DNA of 64,000 nt from Chaunax sp. Z400 (taxonomy: Eukaryota > Chordata > Actinopteri > Lophiiformes > Chaunacidae), in NCBI GenBank assembly GCA_037577475.1, contig CM075189.1:20794339-20858338 (forward strand), read 5' to 3'. The notes below the pieces were generated by a model. That model was not told the origin of the DNA. It made no database searches and was given only the letters and a program-made list of their open reading frames with translations. Numbering within the stretch: position 1 is the stretch's first letter; each line of letters begins with the position of its first letter. This document shows positions 52,779 through 64,000 of this stretch, piece by piece. The position numbers were made by a program, and so were the translations under genes.

Positions 52779-53112
52779 CAGTGGTGTAGAGTAAGTAGAT
52801 TTACTCAAGTATTGTGTAGTTTCTACTCTGGATTTCTTTACACTTCTTCTTTACATTTCAGAGGGAAGTATTATAGTTTTGCTGCAGTATATTTATTTGA
52901 CCCCTACTCGTATCAGTTACTTTGAATACTCATCACATCCAAAACATGTCTGCTTCTAAAGTGTGATGATCTGATAGAATAAAGTGGAAATGGACAACCT
53001 TTTTGCTTTAACTTGATATAAACATTTATGTTTATTTTGGTTCCCTCCAAGCCTCGGATTCATTTTAATATTCTGTCTTACTTGAGTAAAGGATCTGAAT
53101 ACTTCTACCATT
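52779..53112. mobile_element. hAT-like non-autonomous repeat (CAGTGGTG..AGTA family)
   Basis: The left end is CAGTGGTGTAGAGTAAGTAG with TTTACTCAAGTA. The right end is CTTGAGTAAAGGATCTGAAT then ACTTCTACCAT, an inverted counterpart. This ACTCAAGTA/TACTTGAGTAAA design is a very common teleost repeat. It starts about 200 bases past the candidate poly(A) signal of the macrodomain gene. Confidence 0.75.
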
Positions 53113-53729
53113 AATATTTACAGTTTTTCATAGCTTCATTTTTATTGGACAGTCACAGCACCTGCTCAGTTTTAACAACAAGCATGACTGCTTTCCCCTT
53201 CCTTCTTTTTTCTTTATTTTATATCATGCTGTCCAAATCCCATCTCCCTTGTCTGCCTGTCTATCTGTCAGAACACACCATATGTGTATTTACCCAGCAT
53301 GCTTCTCCCTGCAGGGGATTCGCATTGGTTTTTACAGTAACTGTGTGTTGCAGGATGTAACTGTCACATGTCTGTGGGACTCAGGCGGTGATTTATGTGA
53401 AGCGAATTGAGTGTTTAGTGAGCCGCCGTCCCGCCCCACGACTGTAATCTGCCAACAACCATCATTAATGATTCCAAACAATCTGCCACAGTGGTGCAGA
53501 CGCACAGGGACAAAGGAAAGAGAAGGCTAGCTTGGGAAAAATAAACTACAAAGAATATCAAGAGGAAATTGGGAGAAAGATCCCTTTTTCTATAAAAGCT
53601 TCATCTGTCACAAAGGGGATTGTCTTTTCCTCTCCTCAGCGCTTTGATTCCCTCCATGTCGGGGCCTCTGTTTCTTCTCCTTCCTCTTCATCTCTATTTC
53701 TCACTGTTTAGCTCTACAGGATGGTGGAA

Positions 53730-53870
53730 AAAAATTAACAGATGGGAGGGATAGAGACAGAGGAAGGATGTAGGAGTTCAAACAGAGAGGGGGAGGAAGA
53801 AAGGTGAAGGGATGAGAGGATGCAGAGCTGGCGGGAGGATGGAAAAATGGAGGGAAAAGAGTGGTGGAGA
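53730..53870. repeat. purine-rich tract
   Basis: G/A-rich plus-strand block of about 140 bases. Confidence 0.8.
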
Positions 53871-54056
53871 GCCTGATGAACTCATCTAAGGGCGCGTTGG
53901 GTTTTTTAATAAGCAACAGACTGTGAAGCTACTTTCTGACCAGTCACTCTGAGTAATGAGAGAGACGGAGAGAGAGAGAGACAGGATGAGAGGATGAAAA
54001 GACATCGAGACTCATTATCCAGGGACTGATTTTCATCACTGTCCCCCATCGGTAAT

Positions 54057-54100
54057 CTCTCTCTCTCTCTCGCGCTCTCTCTCTCTCTCTCTCTCTCTCT
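54057..54100. repeat. (CT)n with a short CG interruption
   Basis: Two CT runs separated by TCGCGC. Confidence 0.93.
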
Positions 54101-54252
54101 GTGGGACTCAAACAGGCCTCTGCTCTGTTCGAGATGACAGATGAAGACCAATTACACTAACTGTTTCGTTAACTTGAAGGCTGATTCCCTGCCATCTTCC
54201 AGAATGTACACCAATAATCCTGTTGGCCTTAGAAATTACTCACTGCTCATAG

Positions 54253-54370
<118 letters not shown>

Positions 54371-54516
54371 AGCTTAACACTTCCAAAAGTTAAAAAATTG
54401 TGTGCAAAAGTAAAGCAGTAAACTCTCACACTGTAAAAATGAATCTAAATATAAAGAGAATGTAAGAAATGAATACTTGATTTCAGAAGGTACAGACACA
54501 TGAATTTATTTGTCAC

Positions 54517-54538
54517 AAACAAACAAACAAACAAACAA
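54517..54538. repeat. (CAAA)n short tetranucleotide repeat
   Basis: Five ACAA-type units in a row within AT-rich DNA. Confidence 0.9.
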
Positions 54539-54807
54539 CATGATTCTTCTTAACTCATGACTTGTCATCACCAGCACTCTGTTCTAAAATGATGAAATCA
54601 GGCACACAATTACAATGAACCCAGCTAAAAGTGGGTGAGTATAGGATACACCTTCAACAGGATGACATACACATTTCACACAGAGCAGCCCGAGTCAGCA
54701 GGTTGGTTCAAACACACAACCTTCTGACTGTTATTTTTATAAGGACTGCAAACCAATGCTACTGCCATTGTCATTTAATAAGGCCATATACCCTGGAATA
54801 TAGTATT

Positions 54808-54849
54808 TTAAGCACAATGTACTATTACAAAATAGTACATTGTGCTTAA
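54808..54849. repeat. perfect 19-bp inverted repeat with a 4-nt loop
   Basis: The left arm TTAAGCACAATGTACTATT (54808-54826) and right arm (54831-54849) are exact reverse complements, with ACAA as the loop. It is intergenic. Confidence 0.97.
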
Positions 54850-56235
54850 CATAAGTAATCCTGACCAAGATGAATATACTTCTAGAAATGAGATTGCTTT
54901 GGTAAGAGAGAGAAATTAATCTCAGGCAATAAGATGCATTGCAAGATGACAAATGAGCCGTGCTTTAAAATGTCCGTTCATAAACAACAAACAACCTGAC
55001 TCTTTATTAAAGATTACCAGATTGGCTATTCTTAATATGTGAAGAGATGAAGAGGATAACCTGCTTGAAATAAGAATTTCTGTCTTGGACAAAGTGGTTT
55101 TGTCCTTGTCAGTATTCATGAAACAGCTGTAGATTCTGGTAATTCCAGTTTCAAGCATCGTTGCTCAGAACCAGGAAAGGGGAAAAAAATGCTTGTTGAG
55201 AGAGACACAAAAGCTTGAAACATAGAAATATTTCTAATATTTGTTTGTTAGAAATAAACATAAAAAATATGTTTTTGCGTAAGAAATACAAAACAGACAA
55301 AAAGCATTGCAGGTTTTTGCATTGCATGTGTTTGATGAAGGATTATTTTAGGCTGATTACTCCTCTTGCTGATTTTGTTCCTTGCAGTCTAAGAGTTTAC
55401 TGCCCTGTCAACATTTTCTTGGCACTTAAACAACATCCTGTTCAGCTTGAGTTTCTTCCAGCAGGGAAATGCAGGACAAACTTCAAATTGTTAGTCCATC
55501 TTTTAGTTTTATTGCTGTTGCCTTGTGTGATTTTCCTCTAAGTGGCTCCTATTTAAAAACTGCTTTTCTCTTCACTCTTTCTGGTTTGGCTGAAATTTTC
55601 TTCTATGGAGAATGAGGAAAATCTGTGCTCTTTAAATTTGACTTAATGTTTGGTTTATTGGAGCAAGCTCTCTCTATGTGGTTTTCATCATTCTTTGACT
55701 CAGCTGTGTGTGTTGCACGCCTGGGCAGCGCTGCTAATTGCAATGTGCATTTTGTTTTCTGTGCAGATTTTGTCATATATGGTAAAGTTACACTAAATTT
55801 GCACTAAATTTACAACACCTTTCAAAATCAAACTCTTAATAAGAGTATTTGATTTGCTATAATTTGGCACTAGCTGGTAGCAACCACTTTGATCACTAAG
55901 GCCGGGAAGATTGTCATGCTATTAGCACTTGCTGTTGGACTATAATTATGTGCTGAATAAAAGGAGTGAAGCCCATACTCCACTCTGATGCAGTCTTTTT
56001 ACTTTAAAACTCTGTATTTTGGCACATCTTGCCTTCTTAATGGCCCTACAGTACGTAACCATGGTTGAACCCACACAAGTGAATATAATTATGGCTGATT
56101 AGACCTCAGCTACACCAATATCAGTGTCTAATTGAGGAATATTGATTGTCCGCCATTTTAATCAAGCGTCTCAGTTGCACTATAGCTGAAGGAAAGAATG
56201 TTTCCATGACTTGTGTGCTTCCATCTGCTGAGAAT

Positions 56236-56485
56236 CATTCATTCATTTTCTGTAACCGCTTATTCTGTGTAGGGTTATGGCTCACTCACAATTACACCTG
56301 CTTTCAATTTAGAGTCACCAATTCACCTACAGTATATTGCATGTTTTTGGTGGTGGGAGGAAGCCGGAGTATCCGGAGGGAACCCACGCAGAGAGGAGAG
56401 AACATGCAAACTGAACACAGAAAAGTGCCAGGCAAGGATTCGAACCCAGGACCTTCTTGCTGTGCACTGCACCACCATACCGCCC
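56236..56485 (-). mobile_element. tRNA-derived SINE of the same family, minus strand, with exact 11-bp target duplication
   Basis: Read on the minus strand, it starts GGCGGTATGGTGGTGCAGTG, has box B GGTTCGAATCC and the CTCCGGCTTCCTCCCACC core, and ends GTAACCGC-type (plus-strand orientation) with an ATTC repeat tail. The flanks are CTGCTGAGAAT at 56225-56235 and again at 56486-56496, an exact duplication that defines the insertion ends. Confidence 0.85.
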
Positions 56486-56524
56486 CTGCTGAGAATGTCT
56501 TGCACTTTACCAATGTGAAAAATT

Positions 56525-56790
56525 GAGTAGTGGTTTGCATTGAAGGTTCTAGTTTCAAATCCAGGCCATTTCTATGTGGACTCTGGTGGACTGGGGTTTC
56601 GGCTTCCTCCCTTAGTTCAAAAACATGCATTATAGGTGAGCGTGAATGGTTGTTTGCTTCATGCGTCAGCCCTGGGATGAACTGGTGACCTGTCCAGAGT
56701 GTGCACTGCTTCGCGCCCAATGTCAGTTGGGGTATGGCTCCTGTTCCCACACGATCCTGCAAAGGATAAGATGATATAGATGACGGATGC
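56525..56790 (+). mobile_element. older, decayed SINE copy of the same family, plus strand
   Basis: It carries GTAGTGGTTTGCA, a decayed box B (GTTTCAAATCC), CGGCTTCCTCCC, GTCAGCCCTGGGATGAACTGG and AATGTCAGTTGGGGTATGGC, ending in AAAGGATAAGATG. It is more diverged than the adjacent minus-strand copy and contains the GACCTGTCC segment that other copies lack. Confidence 0.7.
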
Positions 56791-59392
56791 ATGAGCAAAA
56801 TCAACTTGAAAGCTATTAAAGGCAGGTTCTCCCTTTCGGCAGACAGTAGCTGAATGTCATTCATATCCGAGGAAATTCTCCAGCAGAATGTATCAATATA
56901 TGTAACCTTCATGACATAAATATTATATATAGGGTACATATGAACAAGAAAATCAAAGATCATAGCATTAACAAGTTGAACAGCTGTCAACAGTCCTCCT
57001 CCAGTCATTGATATACTGTGTATAATATACTGTGTATAACTGGCTGTTGCAGACATTGCTCTGGCCTGCAAGCCATTGAATCTGCAGTTATGGGATATTT
57101 CAGTATCTCACAGAAGGGCCTCACAAACCTGCAGGCTACTGGCAGGCAGAGGCTTATTGCCACTCGTTTAGACTCAGGCCATCACACATTCAAGGTGGGT
57201 GTCATTCAAAGCTAAGGGCTAAGCTTTGAATCAACACTTCTATAAAAGTGGCAGGATGAGGTATTATTCCAGCTTTAATGTGCATTGAACCACGAAATAA
57301 ATAATGGTTTAGTGCGCAATTACTTATTCACACTTAATCACAATCATGAACACTGCTACAAATGTTGCTTCTATTAAACAAAACATCATTTAGCAGTGAC
57401 AATCACCACCGTATATGTGGTGCAATATGATCAAACTAATGGAACTCCATAGCTTTAAATGCTTATCAGAGAGTGCAGTTGTGTTTATTCAAAGTGTTTT
57501 TTTTAAGTAAGCATTTGTTTTGTCATTCTGCTCTGCTACTGGTCATAGAGCCTGAAATAAACTCTCAGTCAGAGATTCAACATTTGGTCTTATCCTCATT
57601 CATCTCACCACACATCAAGTCACATGTCATCAAATCGTAGATTTTCAAATTTCCATTTTTCTCTGATCACCTTGAGGACTTATTCTTCATGGTAAATTAA
57701 AATGTGAGCTTCAAAGTTCATTCTTGGTGTTGGAAATAGCAGTTGTGAAAATAAATATTAAGACAAAGTTTGTCTAAAAGTTCATCGTATTTAAATAAGA
57801 TTGTTTCATCCTTTGCATCACCACACATGCTGCATGTTAGTGTTATGTCAGTTTAACATAAGTCACTTCTCAAACTACGATTCATCTTTAACTATGCTGA
57901 CTCTGTTCTCCAGTAGATTAAATCTGAAATGGAACAATGACTATGAAGTTAAAGCCCTGACCTTTAACTACTGTATAACTGAAGAGTGTAGGAACTGTAA
58001 CCAGATTAAACTTGTTGCACTGACCAAACATCCCAGTTTCCCTTTTTATTTTAATATGTGAGCTCATGGAGGTGTCTTATGTCACAGTATATATTATATT
58101 GTTTGTTTTTTTATATGCAAGCAAGTATGTCTGATACAAATGCGTATGATACACTGTTAAACCAGTAGGTGTGTGAACACCCTCAGCCACTATTTATCAT
58201 ACAAAGACAAAACAAGTTACATAAGTTATAACCAATGACAAGTTATATTAAAATGTCAACATACTGCATAGCTAAGCTTTCAGAGATCAGAGATAGACGT
58301 CAGATCTCAGATATTTGTATGATATACAGCTCTCTTGGAACATAAAAATGTCCCTTGGCTGCTTTTCTCTATAGTGCTCCCCCCAGATTAAAATATAGCT
58401 TCATAGAAATGTCCTAGGAAGCTCTAGAAATCATGTGGGGGGACAGGGAGACCTGTTATCAAAGTGGTCCTACACATTACTTCATTGTGCTGATGTCAAA
58501 CAAATTATAGGGAAGTTAAATTATCCCTGATGTTGCTGGAGTCTGACCTCTTGCACACAATTCAAGGATCTATGCTGAGCTGTGGGTCCTGGTTGGTAAA
58601 GAGCAGAGATACATATGTGTATGTGTGTAAGTATTGGTCAAAAGTTTCAGGCCTCTCAAGGTATTTATATAAAATTTATATTCTAAATTATTATAATATA
58701 AATAATTTATAATATATAAATATTATGAATTATTTATAAGAAAATGGTAACTCACAAAAACTGATAATAGAAAGACAGCAGCCAGCAATCAGGGAGGATG
58801 AGGATGCGGCTATTAGGCGAGATGGGTGATGTGTATGGATGAGGCCAGGTTGGTGACAGTGAGAGAAGAGGGAGGAGGACGATGTTTACGGGTGGGGGGG
58901 GATGGCAAGGCTAGTAAACTGCTTGTGAAATGAAAATGGCTCTTTAGCAGAATCCAGGACACTTGGGCGCTGTGCTGGATCAATGTCTCTGATTTACCAT
59001 CTGAAAGCCTGTCAGGGGGAAAGAGAAGCACAGGTTGGAGAGAGACAAAGGCCGGAGGAGGAGGTAGGAGGTCAGACAGACAGATGTTAGAGCTTGGAGG
59101 TAGAAGGCTCTTTTAATGGAAGGAGAACGTGGAGGGACATGGAGAGGGATATGGTCCATCAGAGGGACAGAGTGAGGTGTGAGGAAACAGAATCAGAGGG
59201 ATTGCTCTTCATGACCAGAAAAAAAATCAATCTTTCAAGGCGAAGGGGGAAGGGCAGTCTTGTTTTGTTCAGGGAATAGGTGCAGCCATTTGGGTTACAA
59301 TCAATAGGAGGACACAAGACGCTTCTTAAATCCTAACTATCCCACAGAGACCTGTCGTATCGACTAACAGGCAAGTTTAGCATGCCTGGGAG

Positions 59393-59509
59393 ATATCTAT
59401 CCATCTATCATCTATCCATCTGTCTGTCTATCTATCCATCTATCTGTCTGTCTATCTATCTATCCATCTATCTATCTGTCCCTCTATCTATCTATCTATC
59501 TATCTATCC
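59393..59509. repeat. (CTAT)n tetranucleotide array with CTGT and CCAT variants
   Basis: About 29 tetranucleotide units, mostly CTAT, with interspersed CTGT, CCAT and CCCT. The mixture implies an old array, with the purest end at 59480-59509. Confidence 0.95.
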
Positions 59510-59824
59510 GATCACTGACATCAGTGTTTTGTGTGAAGACAGGAGTGACTCTGTGCGAGTTAGTGACACACACACACAGACACACACACACACATAGATG
59601 ACGCTCAGGGCCTCAGGACGTCAGGCTGGACGTCTCAACAAGAGTGTTTTCCTGCACCCTCGAGATATGGAGTCTGGGGGTGGTGGTGGTGGGGAGGGGA
59701 GGTATTTTTATTTTGAGTGTTTAATGTATTAAAAGGGGCCACGGTAATGAATTATAATCTTTAATGCAGAAACCGATCGATAGCACCAAGAGAATAAATC
59801 AGCTTTTACTGAGAGCGTCAAACC

Positions 59825-60020
59825 CTCTTAATACACTAGGGGAGAGAAAGGGAGTGAGGGAGGAGGAGGAGGAGAAGAGAGGGGAGCAACCGGGACAAAC
59901 TGTTCGGAGAGAAGGAGCAGTCTGAAGTGAAGCAGACGGAGAGGAGGGTGATGATGAAATAGAAGAGTGAGTGGAGTGTGGACTGAAGAGGAAGGGATGG
60001 AGAGATGGATGGAGAGGAGA
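59825..60020. repeat. purine-rich tract
   Basis: About 195 bases of GGAGA/GAGGA words, with a (GGA)n core near 59858-59878. Confidence 0.85.
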
Positions 60021-61379
60021 GTTATAGATGAACTGACTCACCTTTGGGCTAACCTCATGGAGTAAAAGGCTGCTGAAAGCCCTGAGATTTTGACAGTTTT
60101 GTGAGGAGGTGAGGTTGTAGGGTCAGCCGGTGTGTGCGCACACACTCTTCTTACTTGCTTATGTAGTTGTATTGTCTTCCCTCTCAATGATCCCCTCCAA
60201 GAATACTGTTGCTTTGAGCAAAATATAATTATTTGAATTACACCACCACTATACTCGATCAAAGACCACCCCACTGCTCTCTTGTGTCGGAAACCGTCCA
60301 ACTGGGGACCTCTGCTGGGAGAAAATGCCTTAAAACAATCCATGAATTACAACTTTTTATTAACCCAAAACCCGATTTTCTGTGGTGTGCAGTGATTCTA
60401 AATAAGCCAGACTTCAAAAATGAGTCTGGCTTGATTTGGATTCAGCTGATGGTACTGTATAGATAGATTTGTCTCAGAGATAAGCCCCACGACTAAACAG
60501 AAATCTAATGCACCTCTTAGAATTTGGGATGCTTCCCCTGTTCAATTTGTGGACTAAGTGTTGTTGTTTTTTTGGGTTGCTGGAGACTCTTTAGTAAGAC
60601 ACAGTCATTAAAATTTGATAGAGGAGGATTGATGAGGAAGCAGAAGTGGAGAGACTTTTCATGGTTAGAGAAAAGAAAGACAGACATTCATCGAGAAAGA
60701 AGGGAGAGGAGGTCTTTATAAGAGGAGTGTTAAAATGTTATGTTTTAGTGTTACAACCTTTGAATACTCAATAATGAAACAGCTGAACAGACTCTAGAGA
60801 GACTTTTTTTCTCACTGATTTTGTGTTGCTGCTGCTTTTTATGCTCAAAGAGATAAAATAATAGTTTATTCAGTGAGAATAAGCAAGGGTCAAATCACAG
60901 TTGTTTTTTATTCATCCTCTTTTTCAAGTGCCCAGCTTTATGAATTTCCTAATGAGGTGCAGAGTAATAATAACAGACAAAAAACTTGTGTGAATGCTCT
61001 GGTGGATTTAAGACCTTAACATTTTGTGCTGACTGACGTGTGTGTGTGTCTGAGGGCGTGTGATTGTTGCATTGCTCTCATTATAAGACCGTGAGTGACT
61101 GGCAGAACCAATATCTTGCTATCGCTTTGCTCCGCTCTCATTCGGGCGGCTTGGCGTACAGCCCCCGCCGTGCATCACTATTCCACAAACACAATGTTCA
61201 GAGCTGAGAGAAGGGGCTGCTCTTGATTAATGTCACCATGACAACTACATAATTCATGAATTGTATTAGCGATCCATTTGTCATTTGCAAATCATGATTC
61301 AGGATGTGTGTTTGGGGAGGGCTGGTTGGAGAGAAAGAGCTATGGCCTGCCATTTCCTGTAGTGTTATCTTCAGTGCTC

Positions 61380-61384
61380 ACACA

Positions 61385-61421
<37 letters not shown>
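61380..61421. repeat. (CA)n microsatellite
   Basis: About 20 CA units with one GACA interruption near the start. Confidence 0.96.
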
Positions 61422-61423
<2 letters not shown>

Positions 61424-63250
61424 CTGGAAATGCTGACGTGTCCTCGTCCAAATTTTGGAGGCAGGGGTTCTCTGGAAGCTGCCTGTCTCCAAAGAGGGCC
61501 CTTTTAGCATCATGATGAACCCTCCGGTCTGCTCATTTGTGAAGCTGCATGCTAATTCGCTGCTCTTCATCCATCTGTCTGTCGTCTGTCTGTCTATTGG
61601 CAGAGGCCTCATCAGCTCCACACCATTTGGTGCAAGAGTGAAAGGAGCAAAAGAGGATTCTCATTAAAGCACTACTGCAGATCATTTGCTATTAGATCAA
61701 TGACTGGATTTACACAGGAATTCTAAAATTAAACAGGACTTTCAGCCATATGTGAGACAGATGGGGGTGTTTCTCCATATTTGTTCTGCAGTGCACACAT
61801 CCGATCTGAGATTGACAAAGAATTATCTTTAGAGTCATGTATTTATTTTGCTCTCTACATTCATCCAGCACTCAAAATGTTGACTCAAACTGGATGGCTG
61901 ATATTTTTCTTTTTATGTCGAGCACAAATATTGTGGCACCTTTCTTAGGTTGTCTATGGCAACTCCACATAGATATTATATAGACATTTATATCCTTTTG
62001 ATTCAAGCACTGATTTTCATCAGTTTATTCGTACCCGATAATGGATGCCTCTTCCTTTGAACTTTTTCTTATGTGATCAGATCTTATTCTTTATAGACTT
62101 TGAGTGAGCCAACTTTGAAAGCAGGCGATCAGCAGGAATAAAGAGTATTTTTAGTTAATCCTATAAAGGTTTATGGAAAACAAAATGAAGCACTAAGGGT
62201 TGGGGGTCGTCACAGTTACCGTTGACTTTATAGGAAATGGGAAGCCAACAGCGCTACATTTTTTGTTTGAAATACAGAGGAGTTAAAAAATAAAAAAGAG
62301 TATGCAAAAGATAAATACAGTCAAATTAACCAAGTTTAATGGAACTTTTCAACTAATTAACTGTGAGGGGAAAACAACTCAAACTATATTAACTGATGTA
62401 CAGTATTCAGTTTTAGTTTCGATTATTTGTTAGTCTTCAGAGTCTGTGGGATGGTTTCCTAATCAGTGTCTCTGGCAACACCTGGGCCGGCTTGATCCAG
62501 ATGATAAATTTAGGCTCTGTTGCTCATTCACTTTTTCTGCCTCCCGACAGACCCCCTCCCCCTTGATGTGGCAGCCCTAGTTTGTCCTTGGTCATCTCCT
62601 TTTGAACATTTCACAACACTAACCCATCACACTCACACTGCATGCACATCCTACAATACTGATCCCACTGATGTGCACATCTCATCCTTTTGTGATCTTT
62701 TATGCTTACGTTTATTAAATAAATTACTTTGTTTAATCCTGTACAGAGGGTGTGTCTCTCGTTTTTGTCATGGCCCCTCTCAGGTTGCGACACTAGCTCA
62801 TAAACTTTTATTACATTTCATCTGTTTTGGGGGGGGGGGCCACACTAGAGAGATCATTCCTCTTCAAACTCAGCATCACGAGAAATCACTGACAAAATGA
62901 TTTATTCATTTGTATTCAAAATACTAGAGGGAGCTCATATTTAAAACAGTCAAACATACAAAAAGCATCAACAATGTTTGCCAGGAGAATACAATTTTTC
63001 TTTTTTTCTTTTTTTAAAAATTGAGTTGACTGTATTTTCAACTCAGGCCATTCCATTGTTGTCACTGAAGAGTTGATTGTCTGGAATGCAAAGAAGGTCA
63101 GAGTCTAATTCTAAGCATATGAATGTTTTCTCAAAAATAATACTACCTTACTCAATGCTGAACACACAGCAAATTTGAAACACTCCATCTGAACACATTT
63201 CTTAAAAAATGTGTACTTTGAAAGTACACACACATGAAGAAACATCTTCC

Positions 63251-63606
63251 TCATTCCACTTTCCCCTCCTCACTTCTGCTTTGATCCTCGGTGACACTCT
63301 CCTGACGGGTCAGTGGTGCTTCTGCTGGCTTGGGTGCACTTGCTTTGCCTCCCTCTCCCTCCCAGAGTACAGTGGAGGTGCTCTGGTTGGAGCGCAGCCG
63401 CAGGCGGTTTGCTGTTTTGTTGTCACCTGGACTGAATGATTGGGAAACCCCAGAGCCCCCTCTGGACAGCCCAATCCCCAAACCATGACGGGATCCCAGC
63501 TTACGACGGCCTCCGGAGCCGGAGCGTACCACTGAAGTCATGGGAACTGAGACGTCCGGCTCAGCCTTTCTTGTAGAAGAGGGAGAGACTGGAGCACTGC
63601 GGGGGT
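63251..63606 (-). CDS. terminal coding exon of an unidentified minus-strand gene
   Basis: Read on the minus strand, a tcctgtttcag acceptor is followed by 354 coding bases without a stop and then a TGA at 63253-63251, giving about 117 residues. The exon enters two bases into the frame. The product is rich in Ser, Arg, Gly and Lys: a SAPVSPSSTRKAEP segment, a basic glycine-rich stretch (RRKLGSRHGLGIGLSRGG), RLRLRSNQSTSTVLWEGEGG, and an acidic end SEEGKVE. It looks like an intrinsically disordered, possibly phosphorylated C-terminal tail. I do not recognise the family. Local GC is well above the neighbouring intergenic DNA, as expected for coding sequence. Earlier exons lie past the window end. 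The gene is convergent with the macrodomain gene. Confidence 0.7.
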
Positions 63607-64000
63607 CTGAAACAGGATGAAATTAATTCAAGGTTATTACTACTTACATTCCGTGTGTATAAAAGGCTATTGTAATGATATAATATTTTGACATCAGTAA
63701 AATATTGACTTATTGGTTTTGTGAGTATAATCAGTAACCCTAATGGACTGTTCTTTGGGCCATACCATACCTCCCCAAACAGTATCATCGAAACATGATG
63801 CTGATAACATTCTGAGTTTTGCAGCTTATGGACAAACAGAAAGAAAAAAAACCCAACACTAGCAAAAATATAATCTCCTTGGCGGAGGTACAATAACAAA
63901 AAAAACCACCAAAAAAACAACGTTAACACTCCTCCCCCAGACTCCATCCTGGTGCTCATTTTCCACCAGCTCAGCTACAACAAGAGTGTCTGATAGCAGC

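Noticed and set aside
56304..57071. 255-residue minus-strand open frame, the longest in the window
   Set aside because: It runs through two SINE copies and AT-rich flanks, has no domain, and its central part translates a tRNA-like SINE head.
63900..64000. Possible upstream exon of the minus-strand gene (LLSDTLVVAELVENEHQDGV)
   Set aside because: The frame is open but no good splice donor follows, so it cannot be supported inside the window.

Overview
The window looks like teleost fish genomic DNA, probably from a percomorph-type genome. Vertebrate-style GT-AG introns surround tiny exons, (GT)n microsatellites are very abundant, and there are fish-type Tc1, hAT, LINE and tRNA-SINE remnants. 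Protein-coding content is about 1%. There are no operons, CRISPR arrays, rRNA genes or functional tRNA genes, and almost all long open frames are microsatellite or repeat artefacts.

The one clear gene is a plus-strand MacroD-type macrodomain gene (ADP-ribosyl hydrolase family). It is best matched to macrod1, with macrod2 as the alternative. Six internal exons join in frame without a stop: 8029-8058, 19440-19556, 38782-38903, 40751-40781, 42436-42509 and 46713-46794. They encode the distal part of the macrodomain, including the GGGG substrate loop and the second ligand loop (ISTGIYGYP). The exons for the N-terminus and first strands lie upstream of the window, so positions 1-8028 are probably intron. 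A terminal exon is proposed at 52269-52303, with an AATAAA at 52576. It would end the protein in R-S-K-L, a strong-looking peroxisomal targeting signal. A competing acceptor at 52495 gives a different tail.

The introns are repeat-rich. From 5' to 3' the window holds: a four-unit dyad repeat (1013-1740), twin (GT)n arrays (4037-4324), a tRNA-derived SINE (13050-13247), a perfect 24-bp hairpin (13669-13719), a Tc1 remnant (16365-16881), a LINE reverse-transcriptase relic (20590-21260), two copies of an ATTAATCGATT-type repeat, a MITE-like inverted repeat with a relative at 26.5 kb, two Tc1 remnants (28.4-29.4 kb), a second tRNA-SINE family (34274-34480), a hAT-like element with TIRs and probable TSD (35178-36088), a composite trinucleotide minisatellite (43.6-43.8 kb), a LINE 3' end (44.5-44.8 kb) and a Tc1 copy with a decayed minus-strand transposase (47.7-48.9 kb).

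From 52.6 to 63.2 kb the DNA looks intergenic. It holds a hAT-like repeat, a (GT)n array, a 19-bp perfect hairpin, two SINE copies facing away from each other (one with an exact 11-bp target duplication), a (CTAT)n array and purine-rich tracts. At 63251-63606 a minus-strand terminal coding exon of an unidentified gene faces the macrodomain gene, so the two genes are convergent.
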